From: Acaricomes phytoseiuli DSM 14247
Lineage (GTDB): Bacteria > Actinomycetota > Actinomycetes > Actinomycetales > Micrococcaceae
NCBI RefSeq assembly: GCF_000376245.1
Contig: NZ_AQXM01000062.1
Coordinates: 62,001 to 126,000 of the forward strand
DNA: 64,000 nucleotides
Reading direction: 5' to 3'
Under the pieces are notes generated by a model. It made no database searches, was not told the origin of the DNA, and saw only the letters and a program-made list of their open reading frames with translations. A program made the position numbers and the translations under genes. Positions 24,096-32,602 of this stretch are shown one piece after another (position 1 is the first letter of the stretch; every line of letters begins with the position of its first letter).

Positions 24096-24553
24096 AACAG
24101 CAAATCCTCTTCCACGCCACCCCAAGTCCAATCAAAAAACCATGGGCCGCTGGCATCCCCGACTGGGTCATCCAAGCCACCCAGGCCCAGCCCACCCGCA
24201 TAAGCGCCACAGCCAGACTCGAACCCTGCCCACGATGCCAGCAACCGACCCTCCACGCACTCGACGCAGGACACGACAACTGCGACACCACCCGGATAGA
24301 CCTAACACTGCTCACCAACACCGACGAACTCCAGGCACTCGTCAACGGAAGAACCACCCACGAACTCATCACACGTATCACCGGCATCAGCCTCCACATC
24401 CGCAACAGCTCACGCATCAGCTGGAACCCCGCCAACACCAGCACCACACCCGTCGCACCCAGCCACCAATGCGGACAAATCCTTGGCTACCCGATCCCCT
24501 GGAACCTCATCTACACACAACCGAAAGGAACCAACCATGAACCGCCCTTCTAA
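24092..24553 (+). CDS. Phage protein with zinc-binding cysteines, 153 aa
   Basis: Starts MKQQILFHATPSPIKKPWAAGIPDWV. A zinc-ribbon-like element PCPRCQQPTLHALDAGHDNC (about 46-65) has Cys-x2-Cys and His/Cys ligands. A helical part follows (TNTDELQALVNGRTTHELITRI), and SHQCGQ near the end adds a further Cys. The coding strand is C-rich like the primase. A nucleic-acid-binding role is possible but unproven. It overlaps the next gene by 17 bp. Confidence 0.7.
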   Translation: MKQQILFHATPSPIKKPWAAGIPDWVIQATQAQPTRISATARLEPCPRCQQPTLHALDAGHDNCDTTRIDLTLLTNTDELQALVNGRTTHELITRITGISLHIRNSSRISWNPANTSTTPVAPSHQCGQILGYPIPWNLIYTQPKGTNHEPPF

Positions 24554-24737
24554 CGACCAGCCAGAACGCATCGTCGAATACCGCGACACCACCGGAAATG
24601 GCCTCACACTCGCCAAACTCAGAGCCTTCATACAATCCGCCGACGACGCCAACACACCACCCGAAACCATCCTCCGGGTCCGCGTCGGCTTCCGCTCCCA
24701 AATCAAAGCCATCACCACCGGAAAGAAAACCCCATGA
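24537..24737 (+). CDS. Small phage protein, 66 aa
   Basis: ATG at 24537 follows GAAAGGA. The product begins MNRPSNDQPERIVEYRDT and ends in the basic VRVGFRSQIKAITTGKKTP. A compact beta-helix-beta fold is possible. It is coupled by overlaps on both sides, directly before the RuvC-like gene. No family known to me. Confidence 0.6.
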   Translation: MNRPSNDQPERIVEYRDTTGNGLTLAKLRAFIQSADDANTPPETILRVRVGFRSQIKAITTGKKTP

Positions 24738-25285
24738 CCACCACACCAAAAACCATCATCGGCATCGACCTATCCCTCACCAGCACCGGAATTGCCACCC
24801 TCCACAACGGCCAGATCACCCTCAACACCTTCCGCACCAAAGGAACCAAAAACGACACATGGAAACAGCGCGCAGACCGAATCATCAACACCTCACACCA
24901 AATCGCCGGGTCCGTACCCCCAGGAGCAACCGTAGCCATCGAAGCTCCGGCATACGCTTCCACCACCGGATCACAACATGACCGCTCCGGCCTCTGGTGG
25001 TACACCTACACCACCCTCCACCACGGGTTCGGCTGCCCAATCATCGCCATCACCCCAGCCCAACGAATGATCTACGCCACAGGAAAAGGAAACACCACAA
25101 AAGACCAAGTCCTCGCCGCAACCATCCGCCGCTACCCACAAGCCAACATCACCAACAACGACGAAGCAGACGCCCTCATCCTCGCCGCCATCACCGCCAG
25201 GCTCCACAACAACCCCATCGAAAACCAGCCACTCCCCCAAACCCACCTACGAGCCCTCAACAAACTCCAGGAGAACCCAAAATGA
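24734..25285 (+). CDS. RuvC-like Holliday-junction resolvase, 183 aa
   Basis: The RNase H-fold catalytic acids are all visible: Asp12 in IIGIDLSLTSTG, Glu70 in VAIEAPAYA, and Asp143/Asp146 in NNDEADALILA. The segment KDQVLAATIRR is also typical. It would resolve branched phage DNA before packaging. It overlaps the next gene by 4 bp, and its coding strand is C-rich and G-poor. Confidence 0.9.
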   Translation: MTTTPKTIIGIDLSLTSTGIATLHNGQITLNTFRTKGTKNDTWKQRADRIINTSHQIAGSVPPGATVAIEAPAYASTTGSQHDRSGLWWYTYTTLHHGFGCPIIAITPAQRMIYATGKGNTTKDQVLAATIRRYPQANITNNDEADALILAAITARLHNNPIENQPLPQTHLRALNKLQENPK

Positions 25286-26040
25286 CCACTAAGAAAGCGA
25301 CCAGTCAGGGTGGTTCGGGCGTGCGTGAGTGTCCGTGTTCGCGGGTTGTTCGTGATGTGTTTTTGTGTCAGTCGTGTGTGGGGAGGTTTGAGCGGTTGAT
25401 GGTGCAGGCCTTGGGTTTGTTGGAGGATTTGACGGTGACGATGTCGCGGTTGGATCAGGTCGGGGTTGCTGGTTTTCGTGGGGGGTCGGGGCAGGGGCGG
25501 GTGCTGCCTTTGCGGTTGGATGCGTCGAAGGCTCATGAGGAACTCCGCAAGGCTCTCGGTGGCGTTTCCCGTCCTGTGAGGGAGTTGGCGGCCTCCAGTG
25601 AAGGCCCGGCAGTTTTGGAGCGCTTAGAGGGCGCTGTGGCGGCTGCGGTGCGTGTTGTCGATCTTCCGCCCGAGATGATCCACATTGGAGCTTGCGGGAA
25701 GGTCTTTGAGGGCGTCGAGTGTGAGCAAGAGCTTTTCGTCACGGTCGAGCAGGCGTCAGTGGCGTGTGAGGTCTGCGGGACGCTCTGGGATGTTTCGGAC
25801 CGGCGGTCGTCGGCTATCCGGTCTGCGTGGAAGGCTATTGCTCCGCCGCGTGTGATTGTCGCGGCGTTGCAGAGTCAAGGCGTTCGGGTGGCGGTGAAAG
25901 ACATTGAGAATTGGGCGCAGCTAGGGCACTTGAGCAGGGCTGTTGATCCTGTTTCGGGTGTGTCAGGGTTTCGTGTTTCGGAGGTTTTTGTCGTAGCGCA
26001 GCGCATGGTTGCTAAGCGGGCAAAGACACGCTCAAAGTGA
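25282..26040 (+). CDS. Cys-rich DNA-binding-like phage protein with inverted base skew, 252 aa
   Basis: The ATG at 25282 overlaps the resolvase stop. The N-terminal part has a zinc-finger-like cysteine cluster (RECPCSRVVRDVFLCQSCVGRFERL). A second cysteine set lies near the middle (GACGKVFEGVECEQEL, VACEVCGTLWDVSDRR). A C-terminal HTH-like region follows (VIVAALQSQGVRVAVKDIENWAQLGHL). Codons end in G or T, whereas all upstream genes are C/A-ending; the change occurs within the first 10 codons. It is the last early gene. A role in regulating the late operon would fit but is inference. Confidence 0.75.
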   Translation: MTTKKATSQGGSGVRECPCSRVVRDVFLCQSCVGRFERLMVQALGLLEDLTVTMSRLDQVGVAGFRGGSGQGRVLPLRLDASKAHEELRKALGGVSRPVRELAASSEGPAVLERLEGAVAAAVRVVDLPPEMIHIGACGKVFEGVECEQELFVTVEQASVACEVCGTLWDVSDRRSSAIRSAWKAIAPPRVIVAALQSQGVRVAVKDIENWAQLGHLSRAVDPVSGVSGFRVSEVFVVAQRMVAKRAKTRSK

Positions 26041-26049
26041 CAAATGATG

Positions 26050-26077
26050 TTTACATCACTAACTTTTAGGGTAAAGT
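26050..26077 (+). promoter_or_regulatory. Candidate promoter after the early operon
   Basis: TTTACA, a 16-base spacer and TAAAGT. It directs rightwards into a roughly 130-base unit that holds a 29-codon frame and ends at the terminator at 26215-26267. No other gene is served by it. Confidence 0.45.
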
Positions 26078-26122
26078 GAAACTAGCATCGGCAGTACTGG
26101 GGATAGCTGCAGATCAGAAAAA

Positions 26123-26212
26123 ATGCCAACCTCGTCGGCCCATGCCACGAAAGGCGTGGCAAGTCCCACCGCGTTGACTTCACTGTCTGTAGCCGTGGAA
26201 GAACACAACTGA
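26123..26212 (+). CDS. Possible 29-aa microprotein or part of a small RNA
   Basis: ATG at 26123, TGA at 26210, product MPTSSAHATKGVASPTALTS..., no charged pattern or helix of note and no good ribosome-binding site. It lies between a candidate promoter and a strong terminator, so the region is probably transcribed; an untranslated small RNA is equally possible. Confidence 0.3.
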   Translation: MPTSSAHATKGVASPTALTSLSVAVEEHN

Positions 26213-26214
26213 AT

Positions 26215-26267
26215 AAAAGACCTTGACCCTCTTCACTACCCACAGACCAAGAGGGTCGAGGTCTTTT
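26215..26267. terminator. Bidirectional terminator before the packaging genes
   Basis: AAAAGACCTTGACCCTCTT (26215-26233) and AAGAGGGTCGAGGTCTTTT (26249-26267) form a 19-bp stem with one mismatch, with A-run and U-run on either side. It ends transcription both from the early side and from the leftward gene at 26267-26521, whose TGA overlaps its right edge. Confidence 0.88.
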
Positions 26268-26521
26268 CACGACTTACGATTACGCCATAGTTCCTTGATT
26301 TCCGCCCAGCCTTCCTGGGGGGTCGGCTTCTTAGTTTTCGCGGGAGCCTCAGACTTGAGCCGACGCAACGTCACCGTTGATACCGCGCTCAAACGGTTTT
26401 TCTCAGCCATAACTTCCCAGCCTTCAGCGATGAGGTCTTCCAAAGTCTTTCGCGAACGATACCCGCGATTCTTGCCTGGATAGTAGTCAATTGTCTTTGT
26501 CTCGAACTTTGCCTCATTCAT
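26267..26521 (-). CDS. Small leftward phage protein, 84 aa
   Basis: ATG at 26521 with GGTAGGG upstream. The product MNEAKFETKTIDYYPGKNRG...KTLEDLIAEGWEVMAEKNRL... resembles small DUF4177-like phage proteins (strand, helix LEDLIAEGWEV, strand) with a basic C-terminal tail. It is the only leftward gene in the structural/early right part, and its expression may be timed differently from the late operon. Confidence 0.65.
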   Translation of the reverse strand: MNEAKFETKTIDYYPGKNRGYRSRKTLEDLIAEGWEVMAEKNRLSAVSTVTLRRLKSEAPAKTKKPTPQEGWAEIKELWRNRKS

Positions 26522-26552
26522 GCCAAACACCCTACCGGAGGTGACACCTCTT

Positions 26553-27038
26553 GTGGCCCGCATCACTAAAACCCAACGTAATGAAGTCGCCACCCTCCAC
26601 AAAGCCGGTCACACACGCAACCACATCGCCAAAACCGTCGGCATCAGCGCAGGCTCAGTCACCAAAATCTGCCAAGAACTCGGCCTCAACTTCAACCGCG
26701 ACCACACCCGTGCCGCCGTCGCCGCCAAACAAGCCGACGATAAGCACCGCCGCCAACAGCTCAAAACCCACCTCCTCGAAGACGCCCACAAGCTCCGCGA
26801 ACAACTCTGGACACCTACCCAGCTCGTCAACTTCGGCGGCAAAGACAACACCCTAAATTCGACGACCATTTCGGAACCGCTCTTCGTCGACAAGAAAAAC
26901 ATCATGACCGCCATCGGCACCGCCATCGACCGCTACATCCGCCTCGACGCCATCGACAACAACAACGGCCAGGCCGACGCCGAGTCCATGCTCCACCAAC
27001 TCGCCACACAGCTAGGCCTGCCCGATGACCAGCCCTAA
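26553..27038 (+). CDS. Terminase small subunit-like HTH protein, 161 aa
   Basis: GTG at 26553 is preceded by GGAGGTGA at eight bases; an ATG at 26520 is less likely. The N-terminal HTH (QRNEVATLHKAGHTRNHIAKTVGISAGSVTKICQELGL) would recognise the packaging site. A helical oligomerisation part follows (KHRRQQLKTHLLEDAHKLREQLW ... MTAIGTAIDRYIRLDAI). It overlaps the large subunit gene by 14 bp. Confidence 0.82.
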   Translation: MARITKTQRNEVATLHKAGHTRNHIAKTVGISAGSVTKICQELGLNFNRDHTRAAVAAKQADDKHRRQQLKTHLLEDAHKLREQLWTPTQLVNFGGKDNTLNSTTISEPLFVDKKNIMTAIGTAIDRYIRLDAIDNNNGQADAESMLHQLATQLGLPDDQP

Positions 27039-28272
27039 ACAGCAAGACTTCCTCAAACACTCCACGGCCCGTGTGAACGTCCTCGAAGGCTCTATCCGAT
27101 CCGGTAAAACCATCGCCTCCCTGCTCCGCTGGCTGATCTACATCGCCCGGGCACCCCTCGGTGGCGAACTCGTCATGGTAGGAAGAACCCGCGACGCCGT
27201 CTGGCGGAACTGCATCGCACCACTCCAAAACCCGGCACTCTTCGACACCGCCGCGAATCACGTCATAGGTAACCATGGCGCGCCCACTGTCACTATCCTG
27301 GGCAGAAAAATCCACGTCCTCGGAGCATCCGACGCCAAAGCCGAAAAGGTCATTCGAGGCATGACCGTCGCCGGAGCCTACGTAGACGAAGTCACCGTCG
27401 TACCCGAAGAATTCTTCACACAGCTCCTCGGCCGTATGTCCGTCCCCGGGGCCAAGCTCTTCGGAACCTCCAACCCGGACTCCCCGTCGCATTGGCTCAA
27501 ACGTAAGTTCCTGGACCGCATCAACAAGCTCCCTGACTGGGCTTCCTGGCATTTCACTCTCGACGACAACCCGGCACTGACCGAGGAGTACAAGAACTCG
27601 ATTAGAAACGAGTTCACCGGCCTCTGGTACCGCCGCTTCATACTCGGCGAATGGGTAGCCGCCGAAGGCGCAATCTACGACATGTGGAACCCAGAGAAGC
27701 ATGTGATCACCTGGGACAAGCTGCCCGCCATGCAACGCCTCCTCGGCGTAGGTGTGGACTACGGCACGACCAACGCAACATCCGCCGTACTCCTCGGCCT
27801 CGGCGACAACAACCGCCTCTACCTCGTCGATGAATGGCGCTACGACGCCGTACAAGCCCAAGCACGGCTCACCGACGCGCAAATCAGCCAAAGGCTCCAC
27901 GACTGGCTCACCCAACCTCACCTGCCGAACCTGGACCATGCGGTTCCGGAGTGGACCATCGTGGACCCCGCCGCCGCATCATTCAAAGTCCAGCTCGCCG
28001 ACGACGGCATCCGCAACGTCATCAACGGCGACAACAACGTCCTCTACGGGATCAGGACGACAGCCTCACTCCTTGCAACAGGGAAGCTGCAAGTGTCGGA
28101 CCGGTGTACAGGGTTCATCAACGAGGTCGCCGGGTACTCGTGGGACCAGAAAGCCACCGAAGCCGGGGAAGACAAGCCCATCAAAACCGCTGACCATTCA
28201 CTCGACGCCGCCCGGTACGCCATAGCCACCACGGAGACGAACTGGCGCAACGTCGTTGATCTCGCCGCCTGA
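27025..28272 (+). CDS. terL: Terminase large subunit, 415 aa
   Basis: The DNA-packaging motor. ATPase: Walker A EGSIRSGKT (21-29), Walker B AYVDEV with Asp121/Glu122, and coupling motif FGTSNPDS. Nuclease (RNase H fold): GVDYGTTN with Asp245, IVDPAAASF with Asp314 and HSLDAARYA with Asp394. The PBSX/Terminase_6 type and full length suggest a working motor. No HNH endonuclease gene is nearby, so headful packaging is more likely than cos, but this is not decided by sequence. Confidence 0.96.
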   Translation: MTSPKQQDFLKHSTARVNVLEGSIRSGKTIASLLRWLIYIARAPLGGELVMVGRTRDAVWRNCIAPLQNPALFDTAANHVIGNHGAPTVTILGRKIHVLGASDAKAEKVIRGMTVAGAYVDEVTVVPEEFFTQLLGRMSVPGAKLFGTSNPDSPSHWLKRKFLDRINKLPDWASWHFTLDDNPALTEEYKNSIRNEFTGLWYRRFILGEWVAAEGAIYDMWNPEKHVITWDKLPAMQRLLGVGVDYGTTNATSAVLLGLGDNNRLYLVDEWRYDAVQAQARLTDAQISQRLHDWLTQPHLPNLDHAVPEWTIVDPAAASFKVQLADDGIRNVINGDNNVLYGIRTTASLLATGKLQVSDRCTGFINEVAGYSWDQKATEAGEDKPIKTADHSLDAARYAIATTETNWRNVVDLAA

Positions 28273-28286
28273 AAGGAGGCCACGTC

Positions 28287-29861
28287 ATGCCCTTGCCCGA
28301 AGCTAACACCACGTGGCCACCCGCAAGCCTCACGCCGATCTTCCGCCAAATGGGTGCATGGTCAGCCCTCTACACCAACGACACCGGGAACTTAGGCGTT
28401 ACGCTCAGTCAGGGCAAAACAGACCGGCAAGGCGTCATCAACCAATTCTTGAAGTTCTTCTGGAACCAAACCAGTACGGATCTCACTAAACCCCAAGAAC
28501 GCAAGCTGCATATCCCCATCGCCTCAGATATTGCCTCGGCCTCCGCTGATCTGCTCTTCTCCGAACCGCCAACAGTCACCGTAGCCAACACCGAAGACAC
28601 CGACGAGAAGACCGTCGAGCGCCTCGGACTCATCACCGGACCGGACTTTCAACAGCTCCTCACCTCCGCCGCTGAAACCTCCGCAGCACTCGGCGGCACC
28701 TACCTCCGCGCCATCGTAGACGACACCATCGCCGACCACCCGTTTATCACCAAAGTAGATGCCGACGCGGCAATACCCGAATTCAAGCACGGCAGGCTTG
28801 TCGCCGTGACGTTCTGGCACGTAGTCGCCTCCGACAACGGAATGGTCACCAGGCACCTAGAACGCCACGAAACCGACGTGAACGGCACGGGCCTCATCGT
28901 CCACGGCCTCTACCGAGGTACCCGCGACAACCTTGGACAGCCGGTCCCTTTCACCGAATCACCCGCCACAGCCTGGCTTACCGAACCAGGCACTGTCGAG
29001 CACCTGATAGACGGCAACACGATCAGCACCAGAACCCCCGGACTCGCCGTCGCCTACGCCCCGAACGTCACTCCCTCTAGGACATGGCGGAACAACCCTG
29101 TGGGGGCACACCTGGGCCGCTCGGACTTCGACGGCATAGAACCCCTCATGGACGCTCTTGACGAAGCGTTTTCGTCACTCATGCGTGACATCCGTCTCGG
29201 TAAATCCATGCTCGTCGTACCCGCCGCAATGCTCGACAACAACGGACCAGGCCAAGGCGCATCATTCAGCCAGGATGAGATCTTCACCCCGGTCAACGCT
29301 GCACCGGCTACCGCTGCTGATAGCAAAATGGCCGTCGAACAGGTGCAATTCAACATCCGCGTGACTGAGCATGAGCAAACGATCATGTTGCTCTGGAACC
29401 GGATCATTGCTTCGGCTGGGTATTCTGCACAGACTTTTGGTGAGTCCATGGAATACCGGGCGACAGCGACCGAGGTTACCTCCCGGGAACGGCGCTCCTA
29501 CATGACTCGTGACCGCAAGATCCGGTCGTTTCAGCCCGCACTGGAGGCCATCGTGGCTAAGGCGTTAGCTATGGACGCGGAGATCTTCAAGAGTGGCGCT
29601 AAGTCCGCCCCGGTTCGTGTGCAGTTCGCTGACGGTGTCCAGGACGACCAAGAGGCCCTGGCCAGGACAGCTTCACTGCTCGCTGCTGGACTCTCATCAT
29701 CCATTGAAACCCGTGTCCGCCTTCTCCATAAGGACTGGGATGAGACGGCCATCGCCGAGGAGGTCGAGCGGATTCGGGCAGAAAACCGCGTACCCGAGCT
29801 AGCTGACCCAGACTACATCGGTGTCCAGGGAACTGCACTTTCCTCGCAATACCAGGAGTAG
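28287..29861 (+). CDS. Portal protein, SPP1 gp6-like, 524 aa
   Basis: Forms the dodecameric ring through which DNA enters the head. Strong AAAGGAGG site before ATG 28287. Typical features are the early LKFFWNQTSTDLTKPQERKLHIPIASDIASASADLLFSEPP, the central SRTWRNNPVGAHLGRSDFDGIEPLMDALDEAFSSLMRDIRLGKS and the C-terminal TATEVTSRERRSYMTRDRKI. The minor capsid gene follows 4 bp downstream. Confidence 0.93.
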   Translation: MPLPEANTTWPPASLTPIFRQMGAWSALYTNDTGNLGVTLSQGKTDRQGVINQFLKFFWNQTSTDLTKPQERKLHIPIASDIASASADLLFSEPPTVTVANTEDTDEKTVERLGLITGPDFQQLLTSAAETSAALGGTYLRAIVDDTIADHPFITKVDADAAIPEFKHGRLVAVTFWHVVASDNGMVTRHLERHETDVNGTGLIVHGLYRGTRDNLGQPVPFTESPATAWLTEPGTVEHLIDGNTISTRTPGLAVAYAPNVTPSRTWRNNPVGAHLGRSDFDGIEPLMDALDEAFSSLMRDIRLGKSMLVVPAAMLDNNGPGQGASFSQDEIFTPVNAAPATAADSKMAVEQVQFNIRVTEHEQTIMLLWNRIIASAGYSAQTFGESMEYRATATEVTSRERRSYMTRDRKIRSFQPALEAIVAKALAMDAEIFKSGAKSAPVRVQFADGVQDDQEALARTASLLAAGLSSSIETRVRLLHKDWDETAIAEEVERIRAENRVPELADPDYIGVQGTALSSQYQE

Positions 29862-29865
29862 CCCC

Positions 29866-30915
29866 GTGGTGATGCGTCCAGATGATGCAATTAACCTAGC
29901 CAAAGGTATCCGCGAGATATACCTCGAAGCCGAGTTGATCCTCCTGCAGAAGATCGCCAAAACCCTCTCAGGAGGCCTTGACTCCCCCGCCTGGGCAGAA
30001 GAAAAACTACTACAAACCGGAGCCGTGCTAGCCGCTACGGAAAAGATCATCAACCGGCTGGAGCACAAAACAGCTCAGCAACTCCTGGCGATCCTCAGCG
30101 GCGCTTACCGACTGGGCGCAGACAGCGCGATCAAGGAGTTAAAGGCCAGGCGGTTGATTGGCGGGCTCGGAGGTGTCGCACCGTCACCTGGTGTTCTTGC
30201 CCTTGTTACTGCCACTCTCGGCGGGCAAGCGCAGGCCTTCCAGATACGCCGCTCCGTTATCGACGCTTATCAGGAGATCATTACCCAAGCCACGGCCCAG
30301 GCTGTGGCCGGTGTCCTGACAATACGTGAAGCCTCAAAGTCACTCCTTCTGGGGCTGGCTAAGACCGGTATCACGTCTTTCACAGATCGGTCTGGGCGGT
30401 CATGGGAAATGGGTGCTTACGCTGAAATGTCCGTGAGGACTGCCAGCATGAACGCCTATCTGCAGGGCACCGTAGACCAGATAACGGACTTCGGCGAAGA
30501 CCTCGTCATCATCTCGAACGCCCCCGAAGAATGCCGCCTCTGCCGACCCTACGAACACCGGGTCCTGTCAATTAGTGGAAACAGCCCCGAAAGGACCTCT
30601 CTTGAAGAAGCCCGGAACCGAGGACTCTTCCACCCGAACTGCCGCCACTCAATGTCGCTGTACATTCCCGGAGTCACCAAACGCACCAGTCACACCGCCG
30701 ACCCGGAAGGCGCGGCGCTCAGGCAGAAACAGCGTGCGTTTGAGCGCAGAGTCCGGGAATTGAAACGCCAGGTAGCAATTGCTGACGGTTTCGGCGAACC
30801 CGAGGCTGCTACGGCTAGGTCGAAGCTCAGGGCTAAACAAGCTGAGTTCAAGCAGTGGCGAGACATCAACGACAGGAAGAACCTGTCATATCGAACGAAC
30901 GTCAACTACCGCTAA
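29866..30915 (+). CDS. Minor capsid protein (Phage_min_cap2 type), 349 aa
   Basis: GTG at 29866 with CAGGAG seven bases upstream. The protein is helical, and a cysteine/histidine cluster near the end of the core (EECRLCRPYEHRVLS ... GLFHPNCRHSMSLYIPG) is typical of minor head proteins of this group. It ends in a basic helix (RQKQRAFERRVRELKRQVAIADG). These proteins sit inside the head near the portal. Confidence 0.87.
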   Translation: MVMRPDDAINLAKGIREIYLEAELILLQKIAKTLSGGLDSPAWAEEKLLQTGAVLAATEKIINRLEHKTAQQLLAILSGAYRLGADSAIKELKARRLIGGLGGVAPSPGVLALVTATLGGQAQAFQIRRSVIDAYQEIITQATAQAVAGVLTIREASKSLLLGLAKTGITSFTDRSGRSWEMGAYAEMSVRTASMNAYLQGTVDQITDFGEDLVIISNAPEECRLCRPYEHRVLSISGNSPERTSLEEARNRGLFHPNCRHSMSLYIPGVTKRTSHTADPEGAALRQKQRAFERRVRELKRQVAIADGFGEPEAATARSKLRAKQAEFKQWRDINDRKNLSYRTNVNYR

Positions 30916-30938
30916 CCACCTTGGAAGGAACAGCAATC

Positions 30939-31574
30939 ATGGACACCTCTGACGCCACAAGCACACCAGACACCGCAGAGCAGGGCTCAGCGGAAGGCCT
31001 GGACCAGGCGAGGCAGCCAAGCGGAACACAGCCAGCACCCGCAGAGGATGCCCAGGAGTCTCCTGAGGCGACCATCGCCCGACTCACTGCCGAAAACTCT
31101 AAACTTCGCGCTGAGAACGGCAAGGACCGCGTCAACGCCAAAACTCAGGCAGCCGAGGAAGCCCGCAACGACCTCGTCCAAGAACTCGGCAAAGCCCTCG
31201 GACTCGTCAAAGAAGGCGACAAGCAGCCCACCGCAGAAGAGCTAACTACGAGTCTCGCTCAGGCCAACGAAGCCTCCAACGCCCAAGCTCTTCAACTAGC
31301 GGTCTTCCGTGCAGCATCGAAGAACGGGGCACACGGAGACGCCCTACTCGACTCCACAAGCTTCCTCGCCGCCGTCAAAGGGCTGGACCCGAACGACGGC
31401 GAGAAGATCGACGCGGCGATCAAGAGCGCCGTCGAAACTAACCCCCGGTTCCGTGCAGCCCAGGCGGCAGCACGGACCAGCGCAGAATTCAACGGCGGGA
31501 CCGGCGAACCGCGCAATAAACCCACCACTCTCAGCGGCGCAGTAGACCAGTATTACCTCGCCGCGAAACAGTAA
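30939..31574 (+). CDS. Capsid scaffolding protein, 211 aa
   Basis: Acidic N-terminus rich in Ser/Thr/Gln, followed by a long coiled-coil (ATIARLTAENSKLRAENGKDRVNAKTQAAEEARNDLVQELGKAL) and a polar C-terminal part. Composition and position directly before the major capsid gene are those of phage scaffolds. AAGGAA precedes ATG 30939. It should be absent from mature particles. Confidence 0.87.
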   Translation: MDTSDATSTPDTAEQGSAEGLDQARQPSGTQPAPAEDAQESPEATIARLTAENSKLRAENGKDRVNAKTQAAEEARNDLVQELGKALGLVKEGDKQPTAEELTTSLAQANEASNAQALQLAVFRAASKNGAHGDALLDSTSFLAAVKGLDPNDGEKIDAAIKSAVETNPRFRAAQAAARTSAEFNGGTGEPRNKPTTLSGAVDQYYLAAKQ

Positions 31575-31583
31575 GGACCAACC

Positions 31584-32528
31584 ATGCCTGTAACACTTGC
31601 CCAGGCGTCACAGAACGCCGCCTCCGCCGTCAATACCCAGGTCATCGACGAATTCCGAACCTCCGCACTGCTCGACCAACTTGTCTTCGATGACGTAGTC
31701 AACCCGGCAGGCGGCGGAGCCACTCTCACCTATTCATACCGGCGACTGGCCACTCTGTCAGACGCCCAGTTCCGAGCCATTAACTCCGAGTACGCGCCGA
31801 CCGAAGTTACCACGACCCAGCATTCCAGCGACCTCAAAGTGCTTGGCGGAAGCTTCCAGATCGACCGGGTACTCGCAAAGGTCGGCCCTTCCGCGACGGG
31901 TGAAGTCTCGCTTCAGATGTCGCAGAAAATCAGGGCAGCCAAGGCAGCCTTCTCGGATGCGGTCATCAACGGCGACTCTTCCGCCAACGCAGACTCCTTC
32001 GACGGCCTGTCGAAAGCTCTGGCTGGGTCTAGCACCGAAGTTGGCGATACTTTCGACTGGTCCAGCGCCATGGACGAAAGCAAGTCTTTCCAGGTACTCG
32101 AAGACCTCGACAATCTGCTGTCCGTCATGGACGGTGAACCAACCCTGTTGATCTCAAATCAGAAGGGACTAGCGAAGATCCGCTCTGCCGCCCGCCGATC
32201 CTCGATGTATGTCACGGCTCCAGGCCCTGGAAAGTCGTCCTTAGAGCGGTATGGGAATGTGCTCCTCTTTGATGCTGGGAAGAAAGCTGGAAGCAACGAG
32301 GACATCATCCCGGTCACTGGTGGCTCGACCGCTCTGTATGCGGTCCGTATTGGCCTCGATGGCTTCCACGGTGTCAGCACGGTTGGCGGCAGTCTTGTCC
32401 AGACGTGGCTTCCGGACTTCACGAAGCCTGGTGCTGTGAAGACTGGTGAGGTTGAGATGGGCCCGGTGTCCGTGGCTTTGAAGGCAACGAAGGCTGCTGC
32501 TGTGGCCCGGAACGTCAAGGTCGCCTAG
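31584..32528 (+). CDS. Major capsid protein, 314 aa
   Basis: HK97-fold capsid subunit by position and pattern: SALLDQLVFDDVVNPAGGGATLTYSYRRL, GSFQIDRVLAKVGPSATGEVSLQMSQKIRAAKAAFSDAVINGDSS, GEPTLLISNQKGLAKIRSAARRSSMY, and a long beta-rich P-domain-like end. It has no protease domain, so it works with the separate scaffold. A hairpin follows the gene. Confidence 0.92.
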   Translation: MPVTLAQASQNAASAVNTQVIDEFRTSALLDQLVFDDVVNPAGGGATLTYSYRRLATLSDAQFRAINSEYAPTEVTTTQHSSDLKVLGGSFQIDRVLAKVGPSATGEVSLQMSQKIRAAKAAFSDAVINGDSSANADSFDGLSKALAGSSTEVGDTFDWSSAMDESKSFQVLEDLDNLLSVMDGEPTLLISNQKGLAKIRSAARRSSMYVTAPGPGKSSLERYGNVLLFDAGKKAGSNEDIIPVTGGSTALYAVRIGLDGFHGVSTVGGSLVQTWLPDFTKPGAVKTGEVEMGPVSVALKATKAAAVARNVKVA

Positions 32529-32541
32529 TCGGCAAAAGCTG

Positions 32542-32581
32542 TGGGGTGCCGTCGAGGTCAGGAGTACTCGACGGCACCCCA
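32542..32581 (+). terminator. Hairpin downstream of the major capsid gene
   Basis: Perfect 15-bp arms (32542-32556 and 32567-32581) around a 10-base loop, without a U-run. It may lower transcription of the connector genes relative to capsid, or protect the capsid mRNA 3' end. Confidence 0.7.
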
Positions 32582-32602
32582 CTTGCCAGTAAGGAGTCAC
32601 GC

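Noticed and set aside
26902-27939. Long leftward open frame of 345 codons opposite the terminase genes
   Set aside because: It is the mirror of terS/terL, which have clear motifs, and its product is a Val/Gly-rich shadow without any domain.
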